From the NCBI GenBank assembly GCA_943787485.1, contig CALSMP010000006.1, forward strand, positions 62,001-126,000: DNA of 64,000 bases, given 5' to 3'. Of the stretch, positions 39,027-49,811 are shown piece after piece. How positions within the stretch are numbered: position 1 is the first letter of the stretch; every line of letters begins with the position of its first letter. This DNA comes from an uncultured Luminiphilus sp. Lineage in GTDB: Bacteria > Pseudomonadota > Gammaproteobacteria > Pseudomonadales > Halieaceae. The notes under the pieces are model-generated. The model worked only from the letters and a program-made list of their open reading frames with translations, had not been told where the DNA came from and made no database searches. The position numbers were made by a program, and so were the translations under genes.

Positions 39027-40712
39027 TTACCGGGCCAAACCCTCACGCTCTATTTGTCGAGTAATGACATATTGCTGAGCCATGGAAAGCAGGTTGTTTA
39101 CCACCCAATAGAGCACGAGGCCCGAGGGAAACCAAAGAAAGAAAAAGGTAAAAACAACCGGCAGCCATTGCATGATCTTGGCCTGCATCGGATCCGGTGG
39201 TGGCGGATTGAGTTTTTGCATGAAGAACATGGAAGCGCCCATTATTAAGGGCAGCACAAAGTAGGGATCCATCGCAGATAAGTCGTCGATCCATAGAGCA
39301 AATGGCGCCTGCCGCAATTCAACCGATTCCATGAGCACCCAATAGAGAGCTATAAAAACGGGCATCTGAATCAAAATAGGTAAGCAGCCTCCCATGGGAT
39401 TAATTTTTTCTTTTTTGTACAGCTCCATCATGGCTTGAGACTGTTTTTGCTTGTCTTCAGCGTACTGTTCTCTAATCGCCACCATTTTGGGCTGTACTTT
39501 GCGCATTTTGGCCATCGAGCGATAGCTGGCAGCTGACAGTTGAAAAAAGGCGGCCTTGACCAGCAGGGTTAGCACTATGATCGCGAGCCCCCAGTTAACC
39601 ACGACACTTTGAATCGTGGTGAGCAACCAGAACAAGGGTTGTGCAATCCACCACAACCAGCCGTAATCAACGACGAGATCGAGGTGAGTAGCGAGGGCGG
39701 CTAAAGCGGGTTGGTTTTTCGGTCCGGCATAAAGTGTTGCGGACCAGCTGCCACGCTCTCCCGCGCCGACAAGCAAAGCCGGGCTGGTGAATCCCGCAAT
39801 ATTTAAGCCGGAGTTTGTTTGGCGCGCTGAATAAGAGTGGGTGTCATCTTTGTTTGGCACCCAGGCTGAGACAAAATAGTGTTGGATCATGGCAATCCAA
39901 CCCCCGATCACTTGTGCCTTCCAAGGGTCGTCAGCCATATCGTTAAAGGTAAACTTTTTAAATCGATCTTCAGCGGTAGTTGTCGCGGCACCCAAAAAAG
40001 GCTGCATACCAAAACCACTGGTGTCGGCATCGGGTGGCGCTGTGCTGTCGCGCTTTATTTGTGCGAATGGAACGGCTCGCCAGGTGTTCTCGCCGTTGTT
40101 TTCAATATCGTAGCTTACATCGATGGCATAGCTACCGGGTTCAAAAGCAAATCGTTTGGTGACGACGACAGAGTCAATGGTTTCGAACAAAAGCGCGATT
40201 TCCAACGGTGTGTTTGGGGTCATTTCATAGCGGTTTTTCGCAACCGCGAACAGAGCGCGGGATTCGGAGTCAATGCCGTCGGGGCCAACTAACCCCGACT
40301 GGGCTGTATAGGTTCGCTGATTGCCCTGTTCTAAAAGAACGAACGGGATGTTGGGCGTCTCTATGTTTTCTGGGTACGCTAGAAGAGCGGTTTCAACAAC
40401 ATCTCCGCCGACTAAATCAATGACCACTTCCAGCACATCAGTTTTCACTGAAACAAAACGGGATGAGTCACTCGCTTCTGTCGGTTGCTGTGGTGTGTTT
40501 TCTAGCGTGGCGCTTGGGAGTTCGTCAGCGGCGTTCTGATCTGATAATTCAATCGTGCCACCGGTAGGCAAAGAACCTTCAAGGCTGGTTTTTGACAGCC
40601 GTTGCCGTTCTATTGGTTCCTGGTTTTCAGCGCGAAAGGCGGTCCACTCTACCAATAGCAGGAGGGTAATGGCGGCGGATGCGGCGATCAGTAAAAAACG
40701 TTGTAAATCCAT
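39027..40712 (-). CDS. yidC: Membrane protein insertase YidC
   Basis: Inner-membrane insertase working alone or with Sec. It has 561 residues from ATG 40712 (E. coli 548). The N-terminal membrane helix is LLIAASAAITLLLLVEW (about 6-22). A large periplasmic beta domain follows, then membrane segments with the conserved hydrophilic-groove region around YRSMAKMRKVQPKM and the block YKKEKINPMGGCLPILIQMPVFIALYWVL, ending VLYWVVNNLLSMAQQYVITRQ. A longer start exists upstream but overlaps yidD and is not conserved. Gene order rnpA-yidD-yidC-mnmE is intact. Confidence 0.96.
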   Translation of the reverse strand: MDLQRFLLIAASAAITLLLLVEWTAFRAENQEPIERQRLSKTSLEGSLPTGGTIELSDQNAADELPSATLENTPQQPTEASDSSRFVSVKTDVLEVVIDLVGGDVVETALLAYPENIETPNIPFVLLEQGNQRTYTAQSGLVGPDGIDSESRALFAVAKNRYEMTPNTPLEIALLFETIDSVVVTKRFAFEPGSYAIDVSYDIENNGENTWRAVPFAQIKRDSTAPPDADTSGFGMQPFLGAATTTAEDRFKKFTFNDMADDPWKAQVIGGWIAMIQHYFVSAWVPNKDDTHSYSARQTNSGLNIAGFTSPALLVGAGERGSWSATLYAGPKNQPALAALATHLDLVVDYGWLWWIAQPLFWLLTTIQSVVVNWGLAIIVLTLLVKAAFFQLSAASYRSMAKMRKVQPKMVAIREQYAEDKQKQSQAMMELYKKEKINPMGGCLPILIQMPVFIALYWVLMESVELRQAPFALWIDDLSAMDPYFVLPLIMGASMFFMQKLNPPPPDPMQAKIMQWLPVVFTFFFLWFPSGLVLYWVVNNLLSMAQQYVITRQIEREGLAR

Positions 40713-40722
40713 GGAGTCGTCT

Positions 40723-41004
40723 TCAGGCGGTTTGGTCGGGTGTCTTGGGTTTTTTCTCAGGGACTGGATCATACCCTCCATCGCACCCTGGGTGACAGCG
40801 GAGGATGCGCCTGATACCTAGCCAGGCCCCAAATATCAGCCCATATTCTTGTATAGCGTTCTCTGTATAGACTGAACATGTCGGTTCAAAGCGACAAAAC
40901 CGTCCCACCCAGGGGCTGAACACTAAGCGGTACGATTTAATCATCAAAATTCCAACGTGAGCGGGAATAGAAAAACACCGGTCTATCAGATTTGAGTTCA
41001 ACAC
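40723..41004 (-). CDS. yidD: Membrane protein insertion efficiency factor YidD
   Basis: Small protein of 93 residues that assists YidC. The core FSPWVGRFCRFEPTCSVYTENAIQEYG with several Cys, then RRILRCHPGCDGGYDPVP, is the YidD signature. GTG at 41004 starts two bases past the rnpA stop; the N-terminal 20 residues are poorly conserved, so a start at the internal ATG (MIKSYRLVFSP) is possible. It ends 11 bases before yidC. Confidence 0.9.
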   Translation of the reverse strand: MLNSNLIDRCFSIPAHVGILMIKSYRLVFSPWVGRFCRFEPTCSVYTENAIQEYGLIFGAWLGIRRILRCHPGCDGGYDPVPEKKPKTPDQTA

Positions 41005-41005
41005 G

Positions 41006-41389
41006 TTATGGCTTCGCTATTGCATCGCGAGCGCCAAGGCGCTCATCAACTCGCGCCCAAAGGGATTGGAGGACCGCGGTGATGTCATCATTGGACAGCT
41101 CGGCTATTCCGGCCTTACAGAGAAAGACGCAGTCGACAGGTGTTTGTGGCCCCTCGCAACGAAACGATTCCCGGGTTAAGCGTTTGATGCGGTTGCGCTG
41201 TGTAGCAAGGCGCACGTGTTTTTTGGCGATGATCAATCCAAGGCGCGCCTTAGAAAGGTTTTTGGTGCGCGCGAGAACCATCGCGTATTGATTATGGGCT
41301 TTCGCTTGGGGCGAGTTAAAAACCCACTGGTAGTCAGCGGGCTTGAGTAAGCGCCGGTCGTGACCGAACTTAAAATCGGTCTTTAACAC
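41006..41389 (-). CDS. rnpA: Ribonuclease P protein component
   Basis: Protein subunit of RNase P, which matures tRNA 5' ends with the M1 RNA. It has 127 residues (E. coli 119). The RNR motif is in AKKHVRLATQRNRIKRLTRESFR, and the N-terminal substrate-contact segment RRLLKPADYQWVFNSPQ is present. The rnpB RNA gene is not in this window. It lies between rpmH (50 bases) and yidD. Confidence 0.95.
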   Translation of the reverse strand: MLKTDFKFGHDRRLLKPADYQWVFNSPQAKAHNQYAMVLARTKNLSKARLGLIIAKKHVRLATQRNRIKRLTRESFRCEGPQTPVDCVFLCKAGIAELSNDDITAVLQSLWARVDERLGARDAIAKP

Positions 41390-41439
41390 GGAGTGTTGCT
41401 GCTATAAACGAGCGTGAGCCTTACAGATTGAAACGAAGA

Positions 41440-41574
41440 TTACGCAGAAAGACGTTTTCTGCCACGCGCCCTTCTTCGAGACAGCACATGACGGCCAGCC
41501 TTCGTGGCCATTCTCGCGCGGAATCCGTGGGTGCGCTTTCGCTTGAGAACGCTGGGTTGAAACGTGCGCTTCAT
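41440..41574 (-). CDS. rpmH: 50S ribosomal protein L34
   Basis: Ribosomal protein of 44 residues, too short to be found by simple length cut-offs. ATG at 41572-41574 begins [20 protein letters not shown], followed by [24 protein letters not shown] to TAA at 41440-41442, a near-exact match to proteobacterial L34. It is the first gene of the rpmH-rnpA-yidD-yidC-mnmE operon and faces away from dnaA. A sigma-70-like promoter lies about 35 bases upstream (41608-41636). Confidence 0.97.
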   Translation of the reverse strand: MKRTFQPSVLKRKRTHGFRARMATKAGRHVLSRRRARGRKRLSA

Positions 41575-41607
41575 GGTGACTACCTGTCATTCGTATGTGG
41601 GGCGCGG

Positions 41608-41636
41608 AGTTTAGGCTACTGGGCAGGGTGATTCAA
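41608..41636 (-). promoter_or_regulatory. rpmH: Candidate promoter of rpmH operon
   Basis: Minus strand: TTGAAT (41631-41636), a 17-base spacer, then TAAACT (41608-41613), 34 bases before the rpmH ATG. Both hexamers fit sigma-70 with good spacing, and no closer candidate is visible. Confidence 0.55.
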
Positions 41637-41923
41637 GCGGTTGGTAATACTTGTGTCTGGCGCCCAGCCCCTTATCAGAGTGGTGTCCGGGGTAAGAGGG
41701 GTGGTGTTAAAAATCCAGTCACCGGTTGTGGGTTGTTCGTGGGGTTTGTTCCTGGTTCGTCACCCAGATCTTATACATTCAATCAAAATCCCAAAAAACC
41801 AGACGTTTTTATTTTTTGTTGGTCTTTACTATCAATTTGAGCCCTTAACCCACAGGGACTAGACCTAAAAACCGGACAAAAAAGCGCAACAAATAAACCA
41901 CTTAACGCCAACATATAAACAGG

Positions 41924-41932
41924 TTATCCACA
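41924..41932 (+). other. Exact DnaA box
   Basis: TTATCCACA, identical to the strong consensus. It lies 279 bases before the dnaA GTG, and with the box at 42044-42052 is the main evidence for oriC in this gap. Confidence 0.8.
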
Positions 41933-42043
41933 GACTCGGCGGGCGCTGCTCTTGCGCTAAACTCAAAAACCGGCTAGAGCAGCATGGCGACCATAACCTT
42001 CTGTTATTTATAAATAAAAAACCGTTTGCGCGCCGTGTTTTTT

Positions 42044-42052
42044 TGTGGATAA
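42044..42052 (-). other. Exact DnaA box
   Basis: TGTGGATAA on the plus strand, i.e. TTATCCACA on the minus strand. It lies just upstream of the dnaA -10 box, so it may also serve autoregulation of dnaA. Confidence 0.8.
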
Positions 42053-42106
42053 CTTACAACCCATGGCGCCGGAGTCGACGTTCCGGAACGAAAGTGACTG
42101 AACACC

Positions 42107-42112
42107 TATAAT
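42107..42112 (+). promoter_or_regulatory. dnaA: Candidate -10 box of the dnaA promoter
   Basis: TATAAT is a perfect -10 hexamer. No good -35 lies 16-18 bases upstream; the palindrome GTTCCGGAAC (42080-42089) occupies that place, suggesting dependence on an activator or repression by a bound protein. A start near 42119 would give an 84-base leader. Confidence 0.5.
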
Positions 42113-42202
42113 CGAACAAAAACGGTGTTTGAGAGTATTTCGGCCAAAGCCCTGTCGGTGGTGTGTAATGCCGTATGGGACTTGGTCATTTGGAGAGAGT
42201 TT

Positions 42203-43678
42203 GTGTCCTTAAGTCCTACCAATATCGATGTTTGGCAGCATTGCCTGTCCCGTTTGCGAGATGTGTTACCGCTCCAACAATTCAACACCTGGATCCGGCC
42301 GTTAAAGGCGAGTCATACCGAGGGTGGTGTCACGCTGGCGGCCCCTAATCGGTTTATCCGGGATTTTGTCGAGGACAAATACGGGGGACTCATCGCCGAG
42401 GTCGTTTCGGAAGCAACATCTCCGGGCGTTGCCTGCTGGTCCATCGTTGTTGGCGAGAAAGCGCCAACCCTGACGATGGGCCTGACAAGTAATTTGGAAC
42501 AGAGCTCAGAATCAAACGTACGTCCAATGGTGTCGGCGTTGCAGCCATCGTCATCGGCGAGCAGCGGAGGGGCGACGTTGCCCTCGGCTGGTGGCTTTGT
42601 ACCCAGTTCCCAGCCCCCTATTTCAATTCGGTCTGGTGCGGCAATCGCTCCTACCCATCAGCACAATCTGGTCGAAAGCTATACCTTTAGTTCTTTTGTT
42701 GAGGGTAAAAGCAATCAGCTTGCGCTTGCAGCGGCTCAACAAGTAGCCGAGAACCCCGGCGATTCTTATAACCCGCTGTTTTTATATGGCGGTGTGGGTC
42801 TGGGTAAAACCCATCTGATGCACGCCGTTGGAAATGCTTTGCGCAAGTCTAAGCCAGACGCGAGGATCGTTTACTTACACTCTGAGCGGTTTGTCGCGGA
42901 TATGGTTAAAGCATTGCAGCTAAATGCGATTAGTGATTTTAAGCGGTACTACCGCTCGGTGGATGCATTGTTGATTGATGACATTCAGTTTTTTGCCAAC
43001 AAAGATCGGTCCCAAGAAGAGTTTTTTCACACCTTCAATGCTCTCCTCGAGGGGGGCCAACAAATGATTCTGACCTGCGATCGATACCCCAAGGAGATCG
43101 AGGGCTTAGAGGAGCGACTGAAGTCTCGTTTTGGTTGGGGGCTGACGGTGGCTGTGGAGCCACCCGAGCTAGAGACCCGCGTGGCAATCCTGATGAAAAA
43201 AGCAGAACAAGCCAATATAGATCTGGCGCCAGACGCTGCGTTCTTTATAGCCCAGCGTATTCGTTCTAACGTGCGAGAGCTGGAGGGTGCATTAAAGCGG
43301 GTAATAGCCAGCGCAAACTTTACGGGCAGGCCGTTTGACATTGACCTTATTAAGGAGAGTTTGCGGGATCTGTTGGCTCTGCAGGACCGGCAGGTCAGTC
43401 TCGACAATATCAAGCGGACTGTCGCGGAGTATTACAAGATAAAATCCTCTGATCTTTTGTCTAAAAGACGCAGTCGATCGGTGGCCCGTCCGCGCCAAGT
43501 TGCCATGGCGCTGTCCAAGGAGTTAACCAACCACAGCCTCCCCGAAATAGGCGATGCTTTCGGCGGCAGAGATCACACGACAGTGTTGCACGCTTGTCGT
43601 AAAATCAAGGAGCTTCGCGAGACCAACACCGACATTCGTGAAGACTACAAAAATTTATTACGCTCGCTGACCACTTAA
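42203..43678 (+). CDS. dnaA: Chromosomal replication initiator protein DnaA
   Basis: Initiator ATPase that melts oriC. It has 491 residues from GTG 42203 (E. coli 467). Start chosen because GGAGAG lies six bases upstream and S-L-S...[25 protein letters not shown] aligns with the family; the frame is open to 42125. Domain II (about 90-155) is a Ser/Pro-rich linker. Domain III has Walker [17 protein letters not shown] and the sensor [20 protein letters not shown]. Domain IV ends with the box-binding [19 protein letters not shown]. It is the first gene rightward of the origin and precedes dnaN by 52 bases. Confidence 0.97.
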   Translation: MSLSPTNIDVWQHCLSRLRDVLPLQQFNTWIRPLKASHTEGGVTLAAPNRFIRDFVEDKYGGLIAEVVSEATSPGVACWSIVVGEKAPTLTMGLTSNLEQSSESNVRPMVSALQPSSSASSGGATLPSAGGFVPSSQPPISIRSGAAIAPTHQHNLVESYTFSSFVEGKSNQLALAAAQQVAENPGDSYNPLFLYGGVGLGKTHLMHAVGNALRKSKPDARIVYLHSERFVADMVKALQLNAISDFKRYYRSVDALLIDDIQFFANKDRSQEEFFHTFNALLEGGQQMILTCDRYPKEIEGLEERLKSRFGWGLTVAVEPPELETRVAILMKKAEQANIDLAPDAAFFIAQRIRSNVRELEGALKRVIASANFTGRPFDIDLIKESLRDLLALQDRQVSLDNIKRTVAEYYKIKSSDLLSKRRSRSVARPRQVAMALSKELTNHSLPEIGDAFGGRDHTTVLHACRKIKELRETNTDIREDYKNLLRSLTT

Positions 43679-43730
43679 ACGTAGAATAATCGGCGGAGTT
43701 GTTTAACGTTTTTCTAGAACAGGGCAAACC

Positions 43731-44828
43731 ATGAAGTTCAGTATTTCGCGCGACGCATTATTAAAGCCGCTAAACCTTGTGGCGGGCGTGGTTGAGCGAC
43801 GACAAACGTTGCCAATTCTTTCCAATGTGCTGTTAAGCCTTGAGGGTAAAAAGCTCTCGCTCACTGGTACGGATCTTGAGGTGGAGCTGGTGGGCCGCGT
43901 TGAGCTGGATTCGGCCGGGGTAGACGGCGAGATTACGGTTCCCGCGCGCAAACTTGTTGATATCTGTAAATCACTGCCAGACGGGTCCACTATAGAACTT
44001 AATGTTGAGTCCGGTAAGGCAATGGTCAAAGCGGGTCGCAGCCGCTTTACCTTGTCGACTCTGGCAGCGACAGAATTCCCTTCTGTCGAAGAGGGGGTGG
44101 GTGAGCTGGCGCTGGATTTACCGCAAACCACGGTCAAACGGCTGATTGAACGAACCGCGTTTGCCATGGCGCAACAGGACGTCCGGTACTACCTTAACGG
44201 CATGTTGTTAGAGTTGAAGTCGGGCAGGCTACGTATGGTTGCCACCGATGGGCATCGGTTGGCGCTTTGCACGGCGCCAGAGCCCGTCAGCGCGGGAGAC
44301 GCTTCGGTGATTATTCCTCGGAAGGGGGTTCTCGAGCTGTCGCGTCTCTTGGAGGGGGAAGAGTCCATCTCCCTGGTTATTGGGAGCAACCATGTCAGGG
44401 CATCAAACCCGCAATTTACCTTCACTTCTAAGCTAGTTGACGGCAAGTTCCCCGAATATGAGCGCGTTTTACCCAAATCACCCGATAAAACTGTGATTGG
44501 CGATAGGCTTGAGCTCAAGCAGGCGTTTGCCCGAACAGCGATTCTTTCTAACGAAAAATATCGCGGTGTTCGTTTAAAGCTCAGTAATGACACGCTCGAC
44601 ATCATGGCCAACAACCCAGAACAAGAGCAGGCGGAGGAGGTTGTGGCTGTCGATTACAAAGGCGACAAGCTTGAGGTGGGTTTTAACGTGAGCTACCTTC
44701 TGGATGTCTTATCTGTTCTGGATGGAAAGCAGGTTCGAATGTCACTCGCAGACTCGTCGAGCAGCGCTCTTCTGGAGGAGGCAGAGGCAGGGGACTCCCT
44801 GTATGTTGTTATGCCAATGCGACTTTAA
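43731..44828 (+). CDS. dnaN: DNA polymerase III beta sliding clamp
   Basis: Ring-shaped processivity clamp. It has 365 residues, the normal length. The N-terminal MKFSISRDALLKPLNLVAGVVERRQTLPILSNVLL, RSRFTLSTLAATEFP, YYLNGMLLELKSGRLRMVATDGHRLAL and the closing DSLYVVMPMRL are conserved. Three repeats of the clamp fold are implied by size. ATG 43731 is the conserved start; recF follows by 41 bases. Confidence 0.97.
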   Translation: MKFSISRDALLKPLNLVAGVVERRQTLPILSNVLLSLEGKKLSLTGTDLEVELVGRVELDSAGVDGEITVPARKLVDICKSLPDGSTIELNVESGKAMVKAGRSRFTLSTLAATEFPSVEEGVGELALDLPQTTVKRLIERTAFAMAQQDVRYYLNGMLLELKSGRLRMVATDGHRLALCTAPEPVSAGDASVIIPRKGVLELSRLLEGEESISLVIGSNHVRASNPQFTFTSKLVDGKFPEYERVLPKSPDKTVIGDRLELKQAFARTAILSNEKYRGVRLKLSNDTLDIMANNPEQEQAEEVVAVDYKGDKLEVGFNVSYLLDVLSVLDGKQVRMSLADSSSSALLEEAEAGDSLYVVMPMRL

Positions 44829-44869
44829 GGGGCTTAAATCACGCTAGTCCGCGCCGCTTGGGAGGCTCA

Positions 44870-45955
44870 GTGCACCTAGAGCGCCTGTATATCGACCGGG
44901 TCCGTAATCTTACCGAGCAGCGTTTGACCTTGGGGCCAGGCGCAAACTTTGTTGTAGGTGGCAACGGCAGTGGCAAAACAACCATTTTAGAAGCAATTAG
45001 TTTACTAAGTACCGGCCGGTCGTTCCGAACTTCTACGGCGCGGCCGCTTATTCAACACACACAGCCAGCTTGCACAGTACAGGGCCGGCTTGTCGGTGAG
45101 GCCGTTCAAAAGGAGTTGGGTGTTCGAAGGCATCGTAGCGGTGAGGTGGAGCTTCGGGTGAATGGCATTAGCGTGGCTTCGCTGGTTGAGCTGGCCTCGG
45201 CGCTGCCTACCGTGCTAATCGACACCAGCGCCTCCGATCTTATCGTTGGGCAACCGGAGTTGAGAAGGCGGTATTTAGACTCCACCATGTTCCACGTGGA
45301 ACAGCGGTTTTTGGCGTGCTGGAGGCGCTATCATAAAGCCCTTCGCCAGCGAAACGCTGGGCTCCGTCGTGGTATGATCTCTGGGTATTCTGCCTGGTGC
45401 GCAGAGGTGGCTGGGTCGGGTGAGGTGTTGTCAGCATTGCGAGAGCCGGTGGCACAACAATTAAGTCAACGTTTTGCCCGTACTGCAACAACGTTAAGCC
45501 CCTCGCTGTCGGGCGTTGATTTGAGTTTTCGCCCTGGCTGGAGCCGCCCAGACACGCTTGAGCAAGTTCTCAGGGTGGGCTTGGACACGGATAGGTCGCA
45601 GGGGTATACCCGGGCTGGCCCTCACCGTGCCGACCTTCGAATGGTAGTTAATGGTCGGGCAGCTTCAGAGGTGTTATCTCGGGGCCAGCTTAAGTTGGCG
45701 GTTGTGGCGCTGAAGGCGGCCCAAGCTGAGGTGATGGTAGATATGGGGGTCTCGCCCCCCGTGTTTTTGGTGGATGATTTGGGGTCAGAGCTGGATGGGC
45801 CCCATGCGGCGGCGGTCTGTGGTCTTCTCGCCCAGACCGGATCCCAGGTGGTTTTAACTGCCGTGGCTGAACAGGAGTTACAGCAGTATTGGCGGGGTGG
45901 GGATCAGTGCTTGTTCCACGTGGAACAGGGTTGTGTTTCCCCAGCTCGTGGGTAA
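44870..45955 (+). CDS. recF: DNA replication and repair protein RecF
   Basis: SMC-like ATPase that directs RecA to gaps. It has 361 residues from GTG 44870 (E. coli 357). GGAGG lies at 44861-44865, which decides the start over the TTG at 44858. Walker A is GGNGSGKTT (about 29-37), the ABC signature is LSRGQLKLAVVAL, and Walker B is VFLVDDLGSELD. Two exact parS palindromes fall inside: at residues 140-145 (M-F-H-V-E-Q) and 348-353 (L-F-H-V-E-Q) in the last 14 residues. They occur in the same reading phase and encode the same F-H-V-E-Q. Confidence 0.96.
   Translation: MHLERLYIDRVRNLTEQRLTLGPGANFVVGGNGSGKTTILEAISLLSTGRSFRTSTARPLIQHTQPACTVQGRLVGEAVQKELGVRRHRSGEVELRVNGISVASLVELASALPTVLIDTSASDLIVGQPELRRRYLDSTMFHVEQRFLACWRRYHKALRQRNAGLRRGMISGYSAWCAEVAGSGEVLSALREPVAQQLSQRFARTATTLSPSLSGVDLSFRPGWSRPDTLEQVLRVGLDTDRSQGYTRAGPHRADLRMVVNGRAASEVLSRGQLKLAVVALKAAQAEVMVDMGVSPPVFLVDDLGSELDGPHAAAVCGLLAQTGSQVVLTAVAEQELQQYWRGGDQCLFHVEQGCVSPARG
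45288..45303. promoter_or_regulatory. parS: parS site within recF
   Basis: TGTTCCACGTGGAACA, a perfect 16-base palindrome and the parS form known in Pseudomonas and close to the general TGTTTCACGTGAAACA consensus. It is a likely ParB binding and loading site, about 11.5 kb from parB. Confidence 0.88.
45912..45927. promoter_or_regulatory. parS: parS site at the 3' end of recF
   Basis: Second exact TGTTCCACGTGGAACA, 624 bases after the first and in the same reading phase. It encodes part of the RecF C-terminal tail (F-H-V-E-Q). Two identical sites close together favour ParB loading here. Confidence 0.88.
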
Positions 45956-45990
45956 CTCAAAGCAAATAATGGGTTATTGGCTGACAATAG

Positions 45991-48429
<2,439 letters not shown>

Positions 48430-48548
48430 CTAGAAGTGTTTGCGATGCTGCCCGCCTATTGCCACATCTGGCGTCTGCTGTCAGCCGCGCTTTTACATGG
48501 GGTCGGCGGCACGCGGTCACACAAGTGCAGCGCAGGGTGATGCTGATA

Positions 48549-49802
48549 TCAGTGTCGACTAGTGTCTTTCGAGTCGGAACTGTTCTCATCGAGCAACTGT
48601 AACCGATCATTTTCGGTAGCGATGGGCCGCAGGTCCTCAGGAAACTCCCGTGTGGCTTTGGCAGACAGCGATTGAAATCGCTCTACTTTGCCTTGCAGCC
48701 CCTGGCGCCCCGTTAACGCTGTGACGGTGTCGTTATACTTTTTCGATGCCGTTTGCAGGCTACCTCCAAGGCTGGCAAGACGCTCAGCAACCAGGCTAAC
48801 AGAGTTAAAAACATCTCCCGCTCGTGAGCTTATCTCCCGCGCTTCTTCATTACTACGCTCTACCATCCATAAATTCGCAACGGTGCGCAAAATGGGCATT
48901 AACGTCGAGTGGGACACCATCACAACCCCCTTCTGGTATCCATAGGCAAATAAATCCCGGTGGTTTCGCATCACCTCGATGTAGGCAGGTTCTACGGGCA
49001 TAAACATCATGACGAAATCGGGACTCGATAACCCTGGAAGCTGCTGATACGCCTTATCAGCCAGGCTATCGATGTGCGCCTTTACCGCTTGAGCGTGGCG
49101 CTTCAGCGCAGCATCCCGCTGGGGCTCGGAGTCGGCTGCGACCGCGGCTTCGTAATCAACCAGCGATACCTTGCTATCGACGACCAGGTTTTTGCCCTCG
49201 GGTAGGCGAATGACAAAATCTGGTAATAACCGCTTTCCCGACTCATCTTTAAATGCTGTCTGACTATCATAATGCTCCCCAGCGCGAAGCCCTGCCAGCT
49301 CGAGGGTGCGCTCAAGCTGGGCTTCCCCCCAGTTCCCCACCAGCTTTTTATCTCCCTTAAGGGCGTCGGTGAGGTGTTGTGCATCAGCACTGATCGACAG
49401 CCCCACCGTTTCGAGCTGTTTAATTTGCTGAATGAGCGAGGCGGAGTTCTGAACCATATCGGTATGAACTTGGTTAACTCGATGTTGAAAGCCATCTATC
49501 TTTTCGGCCAGCGGCTTTAATATGGCTCCGAGGCTATCTTTGTTGGCGTCTCGGAGCTCTTTATCTCTTGCGGCTAGCAGCTCTCTACTGAGATTTTCAA
49601 ACTCAATTTTGAGGCCCGCTTTATTGGCGTCGCTTTGCGCAAGCTGCTGTTCAAAGGAGCGCGCTTTTTCTTCGGCTTTTGCTTGTTCAAGTTTGAGCTC
49701 ACTTTGCAGATGCAGTTGTTGCCGGCTAGCCCACAACCATGTTGCGAAAGCACCTACTGCAAGGCCGATGCCAATACCAATAAATAAAGCCGCCTCCCCC
49801 AT
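48549..49802 (-). CDS. rmuC: DNA recombination protein RmuC
   Basis: RmuC limits recombination at inverted repeats in E. coli. It has 417 residues (E. coli 475). An N-terminal membrane segment (ALFIGIGIGLAVGAFATWLWA, residues 4-24) is followed by a coiled coil to about 130 and the RmuC domain: KLVGNWGEAQLERTLELAGL, LPDFVIRLPEGKNLVVDSKVSLVDYEAA, and SPDFVMMFMPVEPAYIEVMR. PD-(D/E)xK-like residues are in DSKVS. It converges on gyrB with 119 bases between. It may be transcribed with glyQS, whose end lies 9 bases upstream. Confidence 0.88.
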   Translation of the reverse strand: MGEAALFIGIGIGLAVGAFATWLWASRQQLHLQSELKLEQAKAEEKARSFEQQLAQSDANKAGLKIEFENLSRELLAARDKELRDANKDSLGAILKPLAEKIDGFQHRVNQVHTDMVQNSASLIQQIKQLETVGLSISADAQHLTDALKGDKKLVGNWGEAQLERTLELAGLRAGEHYDSQTAFKDESGKRLLPDFVIRLPEGKNLVVDSKVSLVDYEAAVAADSEPQRDAALKRHAQAVKAHIDSLADKAYQQLPGLSSPDFVMMFMPVEPAYIEVMRNHRDLFAYGYQKGVVMVSHSTLMPILRTVANLWMVERSNEEAREISSRAGDVFNSVSLVAERLASLGGSLQTASKKYNDTVTALTGRQGLQGKVERFQSLSAKATREFPEDLRPIATENDRLQLLDENSSDSKDTSRH

Positions 49803-49811
49803 ATTCGCTCC

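Larger units (their letters stand above)
41575..42202. other. oriC: rpmH-dnaA gap: likely replication origin region
   Basis: 628 bases without a protein gene, between divergent rpmH and dnaA. Two exact DnaA boxes TTATCCACA lie at 41924-41932 (plus) and 42044-42052 (minus, as TGTGGATAA). Between them is a short AT-rich tract (about 41999-42021, TTATTTATAAATAAAAAA) that could unwind. Further upstream is a long AT-rich stretch at about 41770-41920. A GTTCCGGAAC palindrome at 42080-42089 lies near the -35 of dnaA. Location matches oriC of Pseudomonas; gene strand also flips here. Confidence 0.65.

Noticed and set aside
41402-41590. Open frame on the minus strand across rpmH
   Set aside because: It is the rpmH region read in another frame; the 44-residue L34 product is unmistakable at 41440-41574.
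42125-42202. N-terminal extension of dnaA
   Set aside because: Open frame, but no family similarity and a good ribosome site decides GTG 42203; a promoter with TSS near 42119 would leave it as leader.
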